From positions 248,001-312,000 of the forward strand of contig NZ_JAALLN010000003.1 of the NCBI RefSeq assembly GCF_011751075.1: a stretch of DNA of 64,000 nucleotides, given 5' to 3'. This document shows positions 35,093-44,123 of the stretch, piece after piece. The first letter of the stretch is position 1; every line of letters begins with the position of its first letter. Origin of the DNA: Flavobacterium poyangense (lineage in GTDB: Bacteria; Bacteroidota; Bacteroidia; Flavobacteriales; Flavobacteriaceae). Position numbers and translations under genes: made by a program. A model generated the notes under the pieces. The model saw nothing but the letters and a program-made list of their open reading frames with translations, was not told the origin of the DNA and did no database searches.

Positions 35093-35506
35093 TTACAAAA
35101 ACGATTGAATTGCCAAATCATAACTTTTTAAACCAAAGCCCAGAATAACACCTTTGGCATTCCCGGACAAATAAGATTGATGCCTGAAAGACTCGCGGGC
35201 GTAAGTATTTGAGATGTGAACTTCAATAACCGGCGTGGTAACTGCTTTCATAGCATCGCCTAAACCAATAGAGGTATGGGTGTAAGCTCCGGCATTTAAA
35301 ATAATCCCGTCAAAGGTAAAACCGTATTCCTGGATTTTACCAATCAGTTCTCCTTCAATATTGCTTTGGTAATAAGAAAGTTCAATGTTTGGATATTTTT
35401 CCTGCAAGGTTTTAAAATAATCTTCAAAAGTTTGACTTCCATAAACTTCCGGTTCTCTTTTTCCTAAAAGATTCAAATTGGGTCCGTTAACAATGCAGAT
35501 TTTCAT
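35093..35506 (-). CDS. aroQ: Type II 3-dehydroquinate dehydratase
   Basis: 137 residues, full length. CIVNGPNLNLLGKREPEVYG begins the protein; the Tyr of this segment and the Arg in the flexible loop are catalytic in the family. IILNAGAYTHTSIGLGDAM and PVIEVHISNTYARESFRHQS complete the active site, including the conserved His. It converts 3-dehydroquinate to 3-dehydroshikimate in the shikimate pathway as a dodecamer. Confidence 0.96.
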   Translation of the reverse strand: MKICIVNGPNLNLLGKREPEVYGSQTFEDYFKTLQEKYPNIELSYYQSNIEGELIGKIQEYGFTFDGIILNAGAYTHTSIGLGDAMKAVTTPVIEVHISNTYARESFRHQSYLSGNAKGVILGFGLKSYDLAIQSFL

Positions 35507-35579
35507 AAGTTGATTTTAATTTAATTAAGTTGCCTTTTACATTTTACAGGAAACATTTTACAAGAAATGTAAAAATAAA

Positions 35580-35608
35580 AAAACCGCTCCAATTAATAGA
35601 ACGGTTTT
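35580..35608 (-). terminator. Terminator after the beta-barrel gene at 35632
   Basis: AAAACCG (35580-35586) pairs with CGGTTTT (35602-35608), with two more pairs inside after one mismatch. The minus strand then runs into T-rich sequence. Confidence 0.7.
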
Positions 35609-35631
35609 AGTAAAAGTATGTGATATTATTT

Positions 35632-36195
35632 TTAGAATAACATAATTCCGGCTGAAATTTGGAATACAGAGTTTTTAAGGTCCGCTTTAGAAGAAACTTC
35701 TGTTAACCCAAAACCATAACGACCTTGAATAAAGATACCTTCTGTGATCTTTAAACCAAGTCCTGCATTAAGTGCAAAATCAAAAGTTTTAGGATCTTGA
35801 ACATCAAACTCTTTCTTGTTGCTTAATAGGAATGATGCCTGTGGACCAACTTCTAAACTTAGAGATTTTGTTACATAAATTTTAGCCATTACCGGAATAG
35901 ATAAATAACCTAATTCATTTTTAAATTCTTTTCCTGCATTTTTATATGAAGCTCCTTGAGTAGAATATAAAAGTTCAGGTTGAATAGAGAATTTTTCTAA
36001 TAATTTAACTTCGGCAACTAAACCTGCGTGATAGCTTGTGATACCACTTTTGCTATAATCTATTCCGCTAAAACTAGCATCTCCGGTTTGATTTGCAAAG
36101 TTAGCTCCTGCTTTCACACCTATTTTTAATAATTGTGCCTGAATTGTTGCTGTTGTTGCAAGGAACAATGCAGCTGCTAAAAGTATCTTTTTCAT
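35632..36195 (-). CDS. Outer-membrane beta-barrel protein (PorT-like), divergent member
   Basis: 187 residues with a signal peptide (about 1-20, ending IQAQ). It has the layout of the four genes to its right: KIGVKAGANFANQTGDAS, FSIQPELLYSTQGASYKNAG, YLSIPVMAKIYV, SLEVGPQASFLLS and the terminal strand VFQISAGIMLF. It lacks close identity, so it is an older paralogue. Faces away from the tandem array across a 455-base gap. Confidence 0.85.
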   Translation of the reverse strand: MKKILLAAALFLATTATIQAQLLKIGVKAGANFANQTGDASFSGIDYSKSGITSYHAGLVAEVKLLEKFSIQPELLYSTQGASYKNAGKEFKNELGYLSIPVMAKIYVTKSLSLEVGPQASFLLSNKKEFDVQDPKTFDFALNAGLGLKITEGIFIQGRYGFGLTEVSSKADLKNSVFQISAGIMLF

Positions 36196-36611
36196 AAAAT
36201 TGTTTTAAAATTAAAGTTGTTTTATAAATCAAAACTACGGAATTAGTCTTTTATTGTGTTATGTTTTAGTTTAATTAATTAATAAAATTCGCATGTTTTT
36301 TTGGATTTTTCGATTTTTTTTGACTGTGAATTCTGTTCAATTATCTATTTATTAACGGTTTAGTTTTAATAAATTTTGTTTGTTTTTAGCACAAGCTATT
36401 TGCGCAATATTGTCTTTTTTGTAGTTTAATTCTTGTTTCTTACTCGCTATGTACTGTGTGAAACAGGGGTAAAAACTTACCAAATTTTATTTGTTGGAGT
36501 TTATGGCAATAATTGAGAAAGTGCTAATAATTGGCTTTTTTTAACATGACTTTTGTTACTATTAAAGCTTTATTTGTTAAAAAACAAATTATTTTTTAAC
36601 AAGTATGCTTT
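36196..36611. other. Divergent intergenic region of the barrel cluster
   Basis: Gene-free, very AT-rich. It must hold the promoters of the barrel genes at 35632 and 36651. The stretch TTTTTTAACAAGTATGC next to the -7 box at 36612 is conserved before the 37584 gene. Confidence 0.5.
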
Positions 36612-36619
36612 TATATTTG
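36612..36619 (+). promoter_or_regulatory. -7 box of barrel gene 1
   Basis: TATATTTG, preceded by TTTAACAAGTA about 10 bases upstream. The same pair precedes barrel gene 2 (TATATTTG at 37548) and, with changes, genes 3 (TATATTCG) and 4 (TATACGTTTACG). No ordinary -33 TTTG is seen. Confidence 0.55.
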
Positions 36620-36650
36620 CGCATTATAATTCAAAAAAACGTAAATTACA

Positions 36651-37265
36651 ATGAAAAAAATGATGTTAACTGCTGTTGCAGTAATGGCTTTCGCATTCTC
36701 TAATGCACAAGAAGTTAAATTTGGTGTTAAAGGAGGTATCAACCTTCACACATTGACAGGAGATGTAGAAAATGAATCTCCAAAAGTAGGATTCCAGGTG
36801 GGTGGTTTTGCAGAAATTAAAATTTCTGATAAATTTTCTGTGCAACCGGAGATCTTGTTTTCAACTCAGGGAGCAAAGTTTGAAGAATCAAATAGTTTGG
36901 TAAGTACTAAAGATAACACTTGCTTAAGCTATTTAAATGTTCCGGTAATGGCAAAATTTTATGTTGTTGAGAAGTTTAGTTTAGAAGCTGGACCACAAAT
37001 TGGATTTTTACTTGCTGCTAAATCAAAATATGAGACTAAATCTGAAGTATTTGGATCGGAATCAGGTGATGAAGATATCAAAAAGGATTTTGAATCAATT
37101 GACTTCGGAGTAAACTTTGGTGCTGGATACGATTTTACTGAAAACCTTTCTGTTGGACTACGTTACAACTTAGGTTTGTCTAACATTGCTAAAGTAGAAG
37201 CAGGAGACGAAAAGTTTAGTGTTAAGAACAGTGTTTTTGCTTTATCTGTAGGATACAAATTCTAA
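36651..37265 (+). CDS. Tandem outer-membrane beta-barrel protein 1
   Basis: 204 residues, signal peptide MKKMMLTAVAVMAFAFSNAQ. Strands KFGVKGGINLHTLTGDVE, VGFQVGGFAEIKISDKFSVQ, ILFSTQGAKF, YLNVPVMAKFYV, FSLEAGPQIGFLL, FGVNFGAGYDFTENLSVG and LRYNLGLSNI are almost the same as in the next gene; the loops between them differ. A PorT-type eight- to ten-strand barrel, outer membrane. Ends with its own terminator. Confidence 0.88.
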   Translation: MKKMMLTAVAVMAFAFSNAQEVKFGVKGGINLHTLTGDVENESPKVGFQVGGFAEIKISDKFSVQPEILFSTQGAKFEESNSLVSTKDNTCLSYLNVPVMAKFYVVEKFSLEAGPQIGFLLAAKSKYETKSEVFGSESGDEDIKKDFESIDFGVNFGAGYDFTENLSVGLRYNLGLSNIAKVEAGDEKFSVKNSVFALSVGYKF

Positions 37266-37289
37266 TTTACAGTCTGACAAATAATAAAG

Positions 37290-37316
37290 ACCTTCCTGAT
37301 TCAGGGAGGTTTTTTT
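37290..37316 (+). terminator. Terminator of barrel gene 1
   Basis: CCTTCCTG/CAGGGAGG hairpin with a 3-base loop and a T7 tail. It is nearly identical to the terminator after gene 2. Confidence 0.85.
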
Positions 37317-37547
37317 ATGTTTTAAATGTTTTATTTAAGTTCAGCGTACAATTCTAAATAGATATTTTCAAAGGATAGAAAGCTTTTGATGTATTATTTG
37401 TACAGCATTGAATACAATGTGTATAAAGTTTGGTCATTTTGATTTTAAGGACTGTCTCAGAAATAAGGGAAGTGCTAAAAAGTATTTTTTAACACTATTA
37501 AGCTTATTTTATGATGTTAATTATCGTTTCTTTAACAAGTAATAATT

Positions 37548-37555
37548 TATATTTG
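37548..37555 (+). promoter_or_regulatory. -7 box of barrel gene 2
   Basis: TATATTTG with TTTAACAAGTA upstream, the arrangement duplicated from gene 1. Confidence 0.55.
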
Positions 37556-37583
37556 TGATTTAAAATTCAAAAAGTAAATTGCA

Positions 37584-38207
37584 ATGAAAAAAATGATGTT
37601 AACTGCCGTTGTAGTAATGACGTTCGCATTCTCTAATGCACAAGAAATTAAATTTGGTGTTAAAGGTGGTGCTAACCTTCACACAGTAACCGGAGATATA
37701 AAAAATGCATCTCCAAAAGTTGGATTCCAGGTGGGTGGTTTTGCAGAATTCAAAATTTCTGACAAATTTTCTATTCAGCCTGAGGTTTTGTATTCTACTC
37801 AAGGAGTTAAAATTAAGGAGTCAGAGCCAGAGCTTAATTACTCCTCTGAAGTAAAACTGAATTTAGCTTATTTGAATATTCCGGTTATGGCTAAATTTTA
37901 TGTTGTTGAGAGATTTAGTCTTGAAGCAGGTCCACAAATTGGTTTTCTTTTAAGTGCCAGTGTTAAAGATAATTATAAAGAGAATGATAAGGTAGTAAGA
38001 TTCTCCGGAAATGACAATGTTAAAAAATATATGGAGTCAATTGACTTTGGTGTAAATTTTGGTGCAGGGTATGATTTTACTGAAAACCTTTCTGTTGGGG
38101 CTCGTTACAACTTGGGTTTGTCTAAGCTTGATAAAACTGAAAAAGGAGAAGAAAAGATTAAACGTAATAATGGTGTTTTCTCATTATCTGTAGGATACAA
38201 ATTCTAG
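37584..38207 (+). CDS. Tandem outer-membrane beta-barrel protein 2
   Basis: 207 residues with the same signal peptide as gene 1 apart from two substitutions. The core strands are shared (KFGVKGGANLHTVTGDIK, GFQVGGFAEFKISDKFSIQP, FGVNFGAGYDFTENLSVGAR). The segments around residues 85-95 and 125-150 are charged and different (ESEPELNYSSEVK, VKDNYKENDKVVRFSG), as expected for surface loops. It is a recent duplicate of gene 1. Confidence 0.88.
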   Translation: MKKMMLTAVVVMTFAFSNAQEIKFGVKGGANLHTVTGDIKNASPKVGFQVGGFAEFKISDKFSIQPEVLYSTQGVKIKESEPELNYSSEVKLNLAYLNIPVMAKFYVVERFSLEAGPQIGFLLSASVKDNYKENDKVVRFSGNDNVKKYMESIDFGVNFGAGYDFTENLSVGARYNLGLSKLDKTEKGEEKIKRNNGVFSLSVGYKF

Positions 38208-38230
38208 GAAATATAGTTTAATAGTAAGAG

Positions 38231-38257
38231 CCTCCCTGATTCAGGGAGGTTTTTTTA
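38231..38257 (+). terminator. Terminator of barrel gene 2
   Basis: CCTCCCTG/CAGGGAGG hairpin, loop ATT, T8 tail. Confidence 0.85.
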
Positions 38258-38321
38258 TGGTTTAAATTATTTTTTAAGAGAGATAATTTTATATTCGCGC
38301 TTTTAAATTTGAATAAATAAA

Positions 38322-38945
38322 ATGAAAAAAATGATCCTGACTGCTGTTGCAGTAATGATTTTTGCATTCTCTAATGCACAAGAAACCAGATTTGGTATTA
38401 AAGGAGGGGGTAATCTTCACACTTTAACTGGAGATATGGTAAATAAAGATAATAAATTTTCAAAAATTGGATTCCAAGTGGGTGGTTTTGCGGAAATCAA
38501 AATTTCGGATAAATTTTCTGTTCAGCCAGAGGTTTTATTTTCGGTTCAAGGCGTAAAATTCAAAAGACCGAATAGTGTATTTAAGACTGAAGACAGATGG
38601 AAATTGAGTTATTTGAATATTCCTGTCATGGCAAAATTTTATATTGCTAAAAGATTAAGTTTAGAAGGCGGGCCACAAACTGGGTTTTTACTTGGTGCTA
38701 AAAATAAATATAAAGGTGTTTCGGGAACTATGGAAGGTTATAGGCCTATTTCAGGGAAGGAAGATATTAAGTATTTGTTTGATTCAATTGACTTTGGAGT
38801 GAATTTTGGAGCCGGATATGATTTTACAGATGACTTTTCTGTTGGATTTCGCTACAATCTGGGATTGGTCAACATTGCTAATGACAAATATGATTTTGAA
38901 ACTATAAACAGTGTTTTGGCATTAAATGCAGCATACAAATTCTAA
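38322..38945 (+). CDS. Tandem outer-membrane beta-barrel protein 3
   Basis: 207 residues, signal peptide MKKMILTAVAVMIFAFSNAQ. The strand pattern is that of genes 1 and 2 (RFGIKGGGNLHTLTGDMV, VGGFAEIKISDKFSVQPEVL, FGVNFGAGYDFTDDFSVGFR) with a longer divergent loop (YKGVSGTMEGYRPISGKED). The last strand ends AAYKF. The gene lies 114 bases after gene 2. Confidence 0.88.
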   Translation: MKKMILTAVAVMIFAFSNAQETRFGIKGGGNLHTLTGDMVNKDNKFSKIGFQVGGFAEIKISDKFSVQPEVLFSVQGVKFKRPNSVFKTEDRWKLSYLNIPVMAKFYIAKRLSLEGGPQTGFLLGAKNKYKGVSGTMEGYRPISGKEDIKYLFDSIDFGVNFGAGYDFTDDFSVGFRYNLGLVNIANDKYDFETINSVLALNAAYKF

Positions 38946-38965
38946 CAGCTATTTTCAAAGAGTAG

Positions 38966-38996
38966 AAAAGCTTCCGCATTATGGAAGCTTTTTTAT
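38966..38996 (+). terminator. Terminator of barrel gene 3
   Basis: AAAAGCTTCC (38966-38975) pairs perfectly with GGAAGCTTTT (38983-38992), followed by T. Confidence 0.8.
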
Positions 38997-39224
38997 ATAA
39001 AATAGTTTTGAAAGATTATAGTTGTTAAATCTTTTAACTCCATCTATTCTAAATTGCTTATTCATTTATTGAGATTAGTAAGAGTAATGTCTTTTAAATC
39101 AATACTGTTGAAGTGATTTTTGTTGGTTTTAGGGGAGTTTGGTTATTTGTATTTCAAGTTCTTTTATTAGGAATTTTAACATATGTTTTATACGTTTACG
39201 CTCTAAACTTTAACAAAATAAAAA

Positions 39225-39803
39225 ATGAAAAAAATTGTTTTATCACTGGTTGCGATTTTGGCATTTGGATTTGTAAATGCACAGCAAACAAGATTTGGAG
39301 TAAAGGGAGGTCTTAATATCTCAACTGTAGTTGGAGGAGATGTGGAAGATACTAAGTCTTTGATAGGTTTCCATGTTGGGGGTTTTGCAGAAATTAAGGT
39401 TGTTGATAAATTTTTTATCCAACCGGAGCTTTTATTTTCAACTCAGGGAACTAAAGTTGATGGTCCTTTTGGAACAGACGCTGATATTAAATTAAATTAT
39501 TTGAATATTCCCGTATTAGCAAAGTACTATATTGTAGATAAATTTAGTGTTGAAGCTGGTCCGCAAATTGGATTTTTATTATCGGCTAAGGCAGAAGGAG
39601 AAGATATTAAAGATTTTACAAGATCAGTTGATCTAGGGTTTAATTTAGGTGCAGGATACAATTTTACTGATAATTTTTCAGTAGGAATTCGTTATACTGT
39701 TGGTTTATCTCCTCTTACAGATAAAGATATAGACAATACAGACGATTATTACGACAGTGCTAAAAACAGTAATCTTGCTTTATCATTGGCGTATAAATTC
39801 TAA
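39225..39803 (+). CDS. Tandem outer-membrane beta-barrel protein 4
   Basis: 192 residues, signal peptide about 1-19 (ending FVNAQ). The most diverged of the four: RFGVKGGLNISTVVGGDVED, VGGFAEIKVVDKFFIQPELL, YLNIPVLAKYYIVDKFSVEA, LGFNLGAGYNFTDNFSVGIR and terminal LAYKF. Same PorT-like barrel class. It has its own terminator and sits directly upstream of xerD. Confidence 0.88.
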   Translation: MKKIVLSLVAILAFGFVNAQQTRFGVKGGLNISTVVGGDVEDTKSLIGFHVGGFAEIKVVDKFFIQPELLFSTQGTKVDGPFGTDADIKLNYLNIPVLAKYYIVDKFSVEAGPQIGFLLSAKAEGEDIKDFTRSVDLGFNLGAGYNFTDNFSVGIRYTVGLSPLTDKDIDNTDDYYDSAKNSNLALSLAYKF

Positions 39804-39829
39804 ATTTAAATTTTTAGCTATAGCTTAAA

Positions 39830-39856
39830 ACCTTCCGGATAACGGAAGGTTTTTTT
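39830..39856 (+). terminator. Terminator of barrel gene 4
   Basis: ACCTTCCG (39830-39837) pairs with CGGAAGGT (39843-39850), loop GATAA, then T7. Confidence 0.85.
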
Positions 39857-39884
39857 ATATCCAAAAATGTTTTACTTTGCAGCT

Positions 39885-40781
39885 ATGAATTGGAATACCT
39901 ACATAAAAGATTATCAATCGTATTTGCGAATCGAGAGAGGTTTGTCTAAAAATACGATTGAGAATTATGGTTTTGATATCGGGCGATTGTGTCTTTTTTT
40001 AGAGACCAACGGTATAGATGTATCTCCGTTGAAAATTACAGACGAAACGGTACAGCAATTTATTTATGAGGTGTCAAAAGAAGTGAATCCGAGGTCTCAG
40101 GCTCGTATTATTTCGGGCTTAAAGAGTTTTTTTAATTATCTGGTTTTTGAAGATTACAGAAAGGATAGTCCGTTAGAGTTAATTGAATCCCCAAAAACGG
40201 GACGAAAATTGCCGGATACCTTGTCGGTTGCTGAGATCGATTCTTTAATTGCAGCTATAGATCTGAGTTCAAAGGAAGGGGAAAGAAACCGTGCCATTTT
40301 AGAGACTCTGTACGGCTGTGGACTCCGGGTTTCGGAGTTGGTTTCGCTTAAAATTTCGGATTTGTATTTTGAGGAAGGCTTTGTTAAAATCCGTGGAAAA
40401 GGAAACAAAGAACGTTTTGTTCCGATTGGTAAGTTTACCGAAAAGTATATTCGCATCTATCAGAGCAGTATCAGAAATTCATTAAATATAAAAAAAGGTC
40501 ACGAAGACACTTTGTTTTTAAACCGAAGAGGTAGTCAGCTTACCCGCTCGATGATTTTTGCTATTATAAAAGATCTGGCCGTGAAGGTTAGTTTGAATAA
40601 AAACATAAGTCCCCATACTTTGCGGCATTCGTTTGCTACGCACCTGCTCGAAAATGGAGCCGATTTAAGATCGATTCAGTTAATGCTTGGGCATGAGTCG
40701 ATTACCACTACCGAAATTTACGTTCATTTAGACAGAAGTTTTCTTAAAGAAGTGATACATTCTTTTCATCCCAGAAAATAA
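39885..40781 (+). CDS. xerD: Site-specific tyrosine recombinase XerD
   Basis: 298 residues from the ATG at 39885 (MNWNTYIKDYQSYLRIERGL); an ATG 18 bases upstream is also in frame. N-terminal SAM-like core-binding domain, then the catalytic domain with Arg in TLYGCGLRVSELVSL, Lys in KIRGKGNKERFVPIG, HxxR in PHTLRHSFATHLL, and LGHESITTTEIYVHL with the nucleophilic Tyr. Resolves chromosome dimers at dif with XerC. The housekeeping length and absence of att-like repeats argue against a phage integrase. Confidence 0.92.
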   Translation: MNWNTYIKDYQSYLRIERGLSKNTIENYGFDIGRLCLFLETNGIDVSPLKITDETVQQFIYEVSKEVNPRSQARIISGLKSFFNYLVFEDYRKDSPLELIESPKTGRKLPDTLSVAEIDSLIAAIDLSSKEGERNRAILETLYGCGLRVSELVSLKISDLYFEEGFVKIRGKGNKERFVPIGKFTEKYIRIYQSSIRNSLNIKKGHEDTLFLNRRGSQLTRSMIFAIIKDLAVKVSLNKNISPHTLRHSFATHLLENGADLRSIQLMLGHESITTTEIYVHLDRSFLKEVIHSFHPRK

Positions 40782-40939
40782 TTCCAAATAATATTTGTGA
40801 TCAACTATCGTTTTTCTTTCTAAATTTTAATATATTGGATATATATTTTACACGAAAGAAGAATTTAAGGGTTATTTTCTTACTTTTATTAACTTAAATG
40901 CTGTTGTTAAGTGGTTCAAATTACATAAATAAGTAATAT

Positions 40940-42460
40940 ATGGTTTTTGATTTGTATGGGAATGAGGATTGCTTAGAGGTGAATAATTTTTATAAAAAGC
41001 TATTTGCTGAAATGCCGGATTTACTTTTTCAATTTATTATTGATCGCGATAATAAATATTCTTTTCCACTGGTAAGTAAGTCTGCTGATGATATTTTTGA
41101 ACTTGCTGTCAGTGAGTTTACCAACGATATTATTTATGTTATTTACGACAGGATATTTCCTCAGGATAGAGAGTTGTTTTTTCAGTCTTTGGTAGCTGCC
41201 AGGAAAGAAATAAAGCCGTGGGAGATAGAATTCAGGGCCGTCTTACCCAAAAAAGGACTGCGTTGGTTTAAGGTTTCGTCTAAAACCGAATTGACTGTGG
41301 GTGGGGGCGTTACTTTCTTCGGACATGTTTCTGATATTACAGATCTGAAAGATAAGGAAGAGAGTCTTCGTATTTCTGAGGAGCGTTTTCAATTTGCTCT
41401 AGAGGCTTCAACTGCGGGTATTTGGGATTGGGATATGGTGACCAATAGGGTTTTTTATTCTTCGTTATCATTGAAAATTTTAGAGCTCGAATCGACCGAT
41501 ATTTTTGATGATCCGGAACGTTGGGATAAAATTGTGCATCCTGAGGATCTTCCGAAGTATTATTCGGATATCAGAGACCATTTTGAGAATAGGATTCCGT
41601 ACTATGAAAATTACCATCGTGTCATGACATCCAGTGGTAATTATAAATGGATATTAGATAGGGGAAAGGTAATCAAACGGGATGAGAACGGTAAACCTTT
41701 ACGTGTGATCGGAACGCATACAGATGTCTCTTCACAAAAAGAAAAAGAACTGGATTTGTTGAAAACAATGAAATTATACAGCGATCAGAACAGTCGATTG
41801 TTAAATTTCTCTCATATTGTTTCGCATAATTTAAACACACAGGCCGGGAATATAAAATCGATATTGGATTTTATAGATGAAGATGTCAGCAAACAAACTG
41901 TTGACGAAATGTTAGAGCATTTGCGAACCGTTTCTAATGATCTGAACGAAACTATTTCTAATCTGACCCAAATTGTAAAAACCCAAAGTAACATTAATAT
42001 CATTGTGGTTCCTTTAAGATTAAGTGAATATATTGACAAAACCATTTTCACGATTAGAGGGCATGACAAACAAAAAAATGTTTCTATTGTAAATAATGTT
42101 CCTAAATATGTCAGCATCAATTTTAATCCCGCTTATCTTGAAAGTGTATTGCTGAACTTTACAACAAATGCTATAAAGTACGCACACCCCGATCGGGATC
42201 CTGTCATTATTTTTGATTTTGCAATTGAACCGGACGGCTTAAAATCACTTAAGATTACCGATAACGGTTTAGGGATTGATTTGAATGTTTATGGGGAGCT
42301 GTTGTTCGGAATGTATAAAACATTTCATAAAAATAGAGAAGCACGCGGAATTGGATTATACATTACCCGAAATCAAATTGAAGCCATGAAAGGGACTATT
42401 TCTGTAGAAAGTGAGGTAGGGGTAGGAACTAGTTTTAAAATTGTATTTAGTGATATATAA
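40940..42460 (+). CDS. PAS-domain sensor histidine kinase
   Basis: 506 residues, no membrane segment. Two PAS/PAC units (about 15-135 and 140-275; WEIEFRAVLPKKGLRWFKVS, FALEASTAGIWDWDMVTNRV). The phospho-accepting His is in NFSHIVSHNLNTQAGNI (about 288-304), an H-box without the usual Pro. The HATPase follows: N box NFTTNAIKYA, DNGLGIDL and GIGLYITRNQIEAMKG. A cytoplasmic sensor. No response regulator is adjacent, so the partner is elsewhere. Confidence 0.9.
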   Translation: MVFDLYGNEDCLEVNNFYKKLFAEMPDLLFQFIIDRDNKYSFPLVSKSADDIFELAVSEFTNDIIYVIYDRIFPQDRELFFQSLVAARKEIKPWEIEFRAVLPKKGLRWFKVSSKTELTVGGGVTFFGHVSDITDLKDKEESLRISEERFQFALEASTAGIWDWDMVTNRVFYSSLSLKILELESTDIFDDPERWDKIVHPEDLPKYYSDIRDHFENRIPYYENYHRVMTSSGNYKWILDRGKVIKRDENGKPLRVIGTHTDVSSQKEKELDLLKTMKLYSDQNSRLLNFSHIVSHNLNTQAGNIKSILDFIDEDVSKQTVDEMLEHLRTVSNDLNETISNLTQIVKTQSNINIIVVPLRLSEYIDKTIFTIRGHDKQKNVSIVNNVPKYVSINFNPAYLESVLLNFTTNAIKYAHPDRDPVIIFDFAIEPDGLKSLKITDNGLGIDLNVYGELLFGMYKTFHKNREARGIGLYITRNQIEAMKGTISVESEVGVGTSFKIVFSDI

Positions 42461-42480
42461 AAGCTGAATTTTGGACTATA

Positions 42481-42522
42481 AAACAACAAGAGCTGTCTTG
42501 AAAAAGACAGCTCTTGTTGTTT
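42481..42522. terminator. Bidirectional terminator between histidine kinase and rny
   Basis: A perfect 19-bp stem (42481-42499 with 42504-42522) closed by a GAAA loop, between two convergent genes. Confidence 0.85.
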
Positions 42523-42535
42523 ATGATAATTTAGA

Positions 42536-44098
42536 TTACTTCGCAATATTAACTGCTCTTGTTTCTCTAATTACGGTTACTTTTACCTGACCCGGATAAG
42601 TCATTTCGGTTTGAATTTTTTGAGAAATCTCAAAAGATAAGTTTGCAGCGTTATCGTCTGAAACTTTTTCGCTTTCTACGATTACACGAAGTTCTCTACC
42701 GGCCTGAATGGCGTAAGCATTTTTAACACCGCTGAAGCCGTAGGCTACATCTTCAAGATCTTTCAAACGTTGGATATAAGAATCTAAAACCTGACGTCTT
42801 GCTCCCGGTCTTGCTCCCGAAATAGCATCACAAACCTGTACAATTGGTGATAACAATGATTTCATTTCGATCTCGTCGTGGTGCGCTCCAATTGCATTGC
42901 AAACCTCTTCTTTTTCACCATATTTTTCAGCCCATTGCATTCCTAATAAGGCGTGAGGTAAATCACTTTCTGTATCAGGCACTTTACCAATATCGTGAAG
43001 TAAACCGGCTCTTTTTGCCAGTTTTACATTTAGGCCTAATTCAGCTGCCATGATACCGCAAAGTTTAGAAACTTCTCTCGAGTGTTGCAGTAAGTTTTGT
43101 CCGTAAGAAGAACGGTATTTCATTCGACCTACCACTTTTATCAATTCAGGGTGTAATCCGTGAATTCCTAAGTCGATAACGGTACGTTTACCAACTTCAA
43201 TAATTTCATCGTCAATTTGTTTAGCCGTTTTAGCAACAATTTCTTCGATTCTCGCCGGGTGAATACGTCCGTCTGTTACTAATTTATGTAATGACAAACG
43301 GGCAATTTCTCTACGTACAGGATCAAAACAAGAAAGTATAATTGCTTCCGGGGTATCGTCAACAATAATTTCTACTCCGGTTGCTGCTTCTAAAGCTCTA
43401 ATGTTACGGCCTTCACGTCCGATAATTCTACCTTTTACATCATCAGATTCAATGTTAAATACAGAAACGCAGTTCTCAACTGCTTCTTCCGTTCCAACTC
43501 TTTGAATCGTGTTGATAATGATTTTTTTAGCCTCTTGCTGTGCAGTAAGTTTTGCTTCTTCAATAGTATCCTGAATATGCGACATTGCCTTGCTCTTAGC
43601 TTCGGCTTTCAAACCTTCTACTAATTGTTCTTTAGCTTCTTCTGCAGAAAGTCCTGATATTACCTCAAGCTGTTGTAATTGGCTTTTGTGTAATTTGTCA
43701 ACTTCTGCTTGTTTTTTATCTAAAACTTCAATTTTGTTGTTGTACTCTTGTGTTTTAGCTTCAAAATCGTCATTTACTTTTTTAGCTTTAGAAAGCTCAT
43801 TTGATACTTGTGATTCTTTGTCTCTAACTCTTTTTTCAACTTCAGCTACCTTTTTATCTCGGGCTAAGATTACTTGTTCGTGCTCTGATTTTAATTCGAT
43901 AAAACGTTCTTTAGCTTGAAGAATTTTGTCTTTTTTAGTGTTTTCAGCTTCTAAATTGGCGTCTTTTAAGATTGAAGCAGCTTCTTTTTTAGCGTTTTTG
44001 ATTAAATTAGAAATATTGCTTTTTTCGATAATTTTAGCGATTGCAAACCCTGCCGCAATTCCTATAATACCTGAAATAATGATCGTTATTATGTCCAT
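42536..44098 (-). CDS. rny: Ribonuclease Y
   Basis: 520 residues. One N-terminal membrane helix (about 4-22), a long charged coiled coil (about 25-200), a KH domain ([20 protein letters not shown], about 215-280) and an HD domain with [12 protein letters not shown] and [13 protein letters not shown] (about 360-400). A membrane-anchored endonuclease that starts mRNA decay. It lies downstream of zapA and the 6S-like RNA on the same strand. Confidence 0.96.
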   Translation of the reverse strand: MDIITIIISGIIGIAAGFAIAKIIEKSNISNLIKNAKKEAASILKDANLEAENTKKDKILQAKERFIELKSEHEQVILARDKKVAEVEKRVRDKESQVSNELSKAKKVNDDFEAKTQEYNNKIEVLDKKQAEVDKLHKSQLQQLEVISGLSAEEAKEQLVEGLKAEAKSKAMSHIQDTIEEAKLTAQQEAKKIIINTIQRVGTEEAVENCVSVFNIESDDVKGRIIGREGRNIRALEAATGVEIIVDDTPEAIILSCFDPVRREIARLSLHKLVTDGRIHPARIEEIVAKTAKQIDDEIIEVGKRTVIDLGIHGLHPELIKVVGRMKYRSSYGQNLLQHSREVSKLCGIMAAELGLNVKLAKRAGLLHDIGKVPDTESDLPHALLGMQWAEKYGEKEEVCNAIGAHHDEIEMKSLLSPIVQVCDAISGARPGARRQVLDSYIQRLKDLEDVAYGFSGVKNAYAIQAGRELRVIVESEKVSDDNAANLSFEISQKIQTEMTYPGQVKVTVIRETRAVNIAK

Positions 44099-44123
44099 GT
44101 TGTTAAAATTTATATATAAAAAA

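Noticed and set aside
39113-39316. 67-codon plus-strand frame upstream of barrel gene 4
   Set aside because: It covers the promoter region and overlaps the start of the barrel gene in another frame; the residue pattern is not protein-like.
39867-40781. Tyrosine recombinase as a phage or island integrase
   Set aside because: Length, motifs and N-terminal domain match housekeeping XerD; no att-like direct repeats or cargo genes lie next to it.
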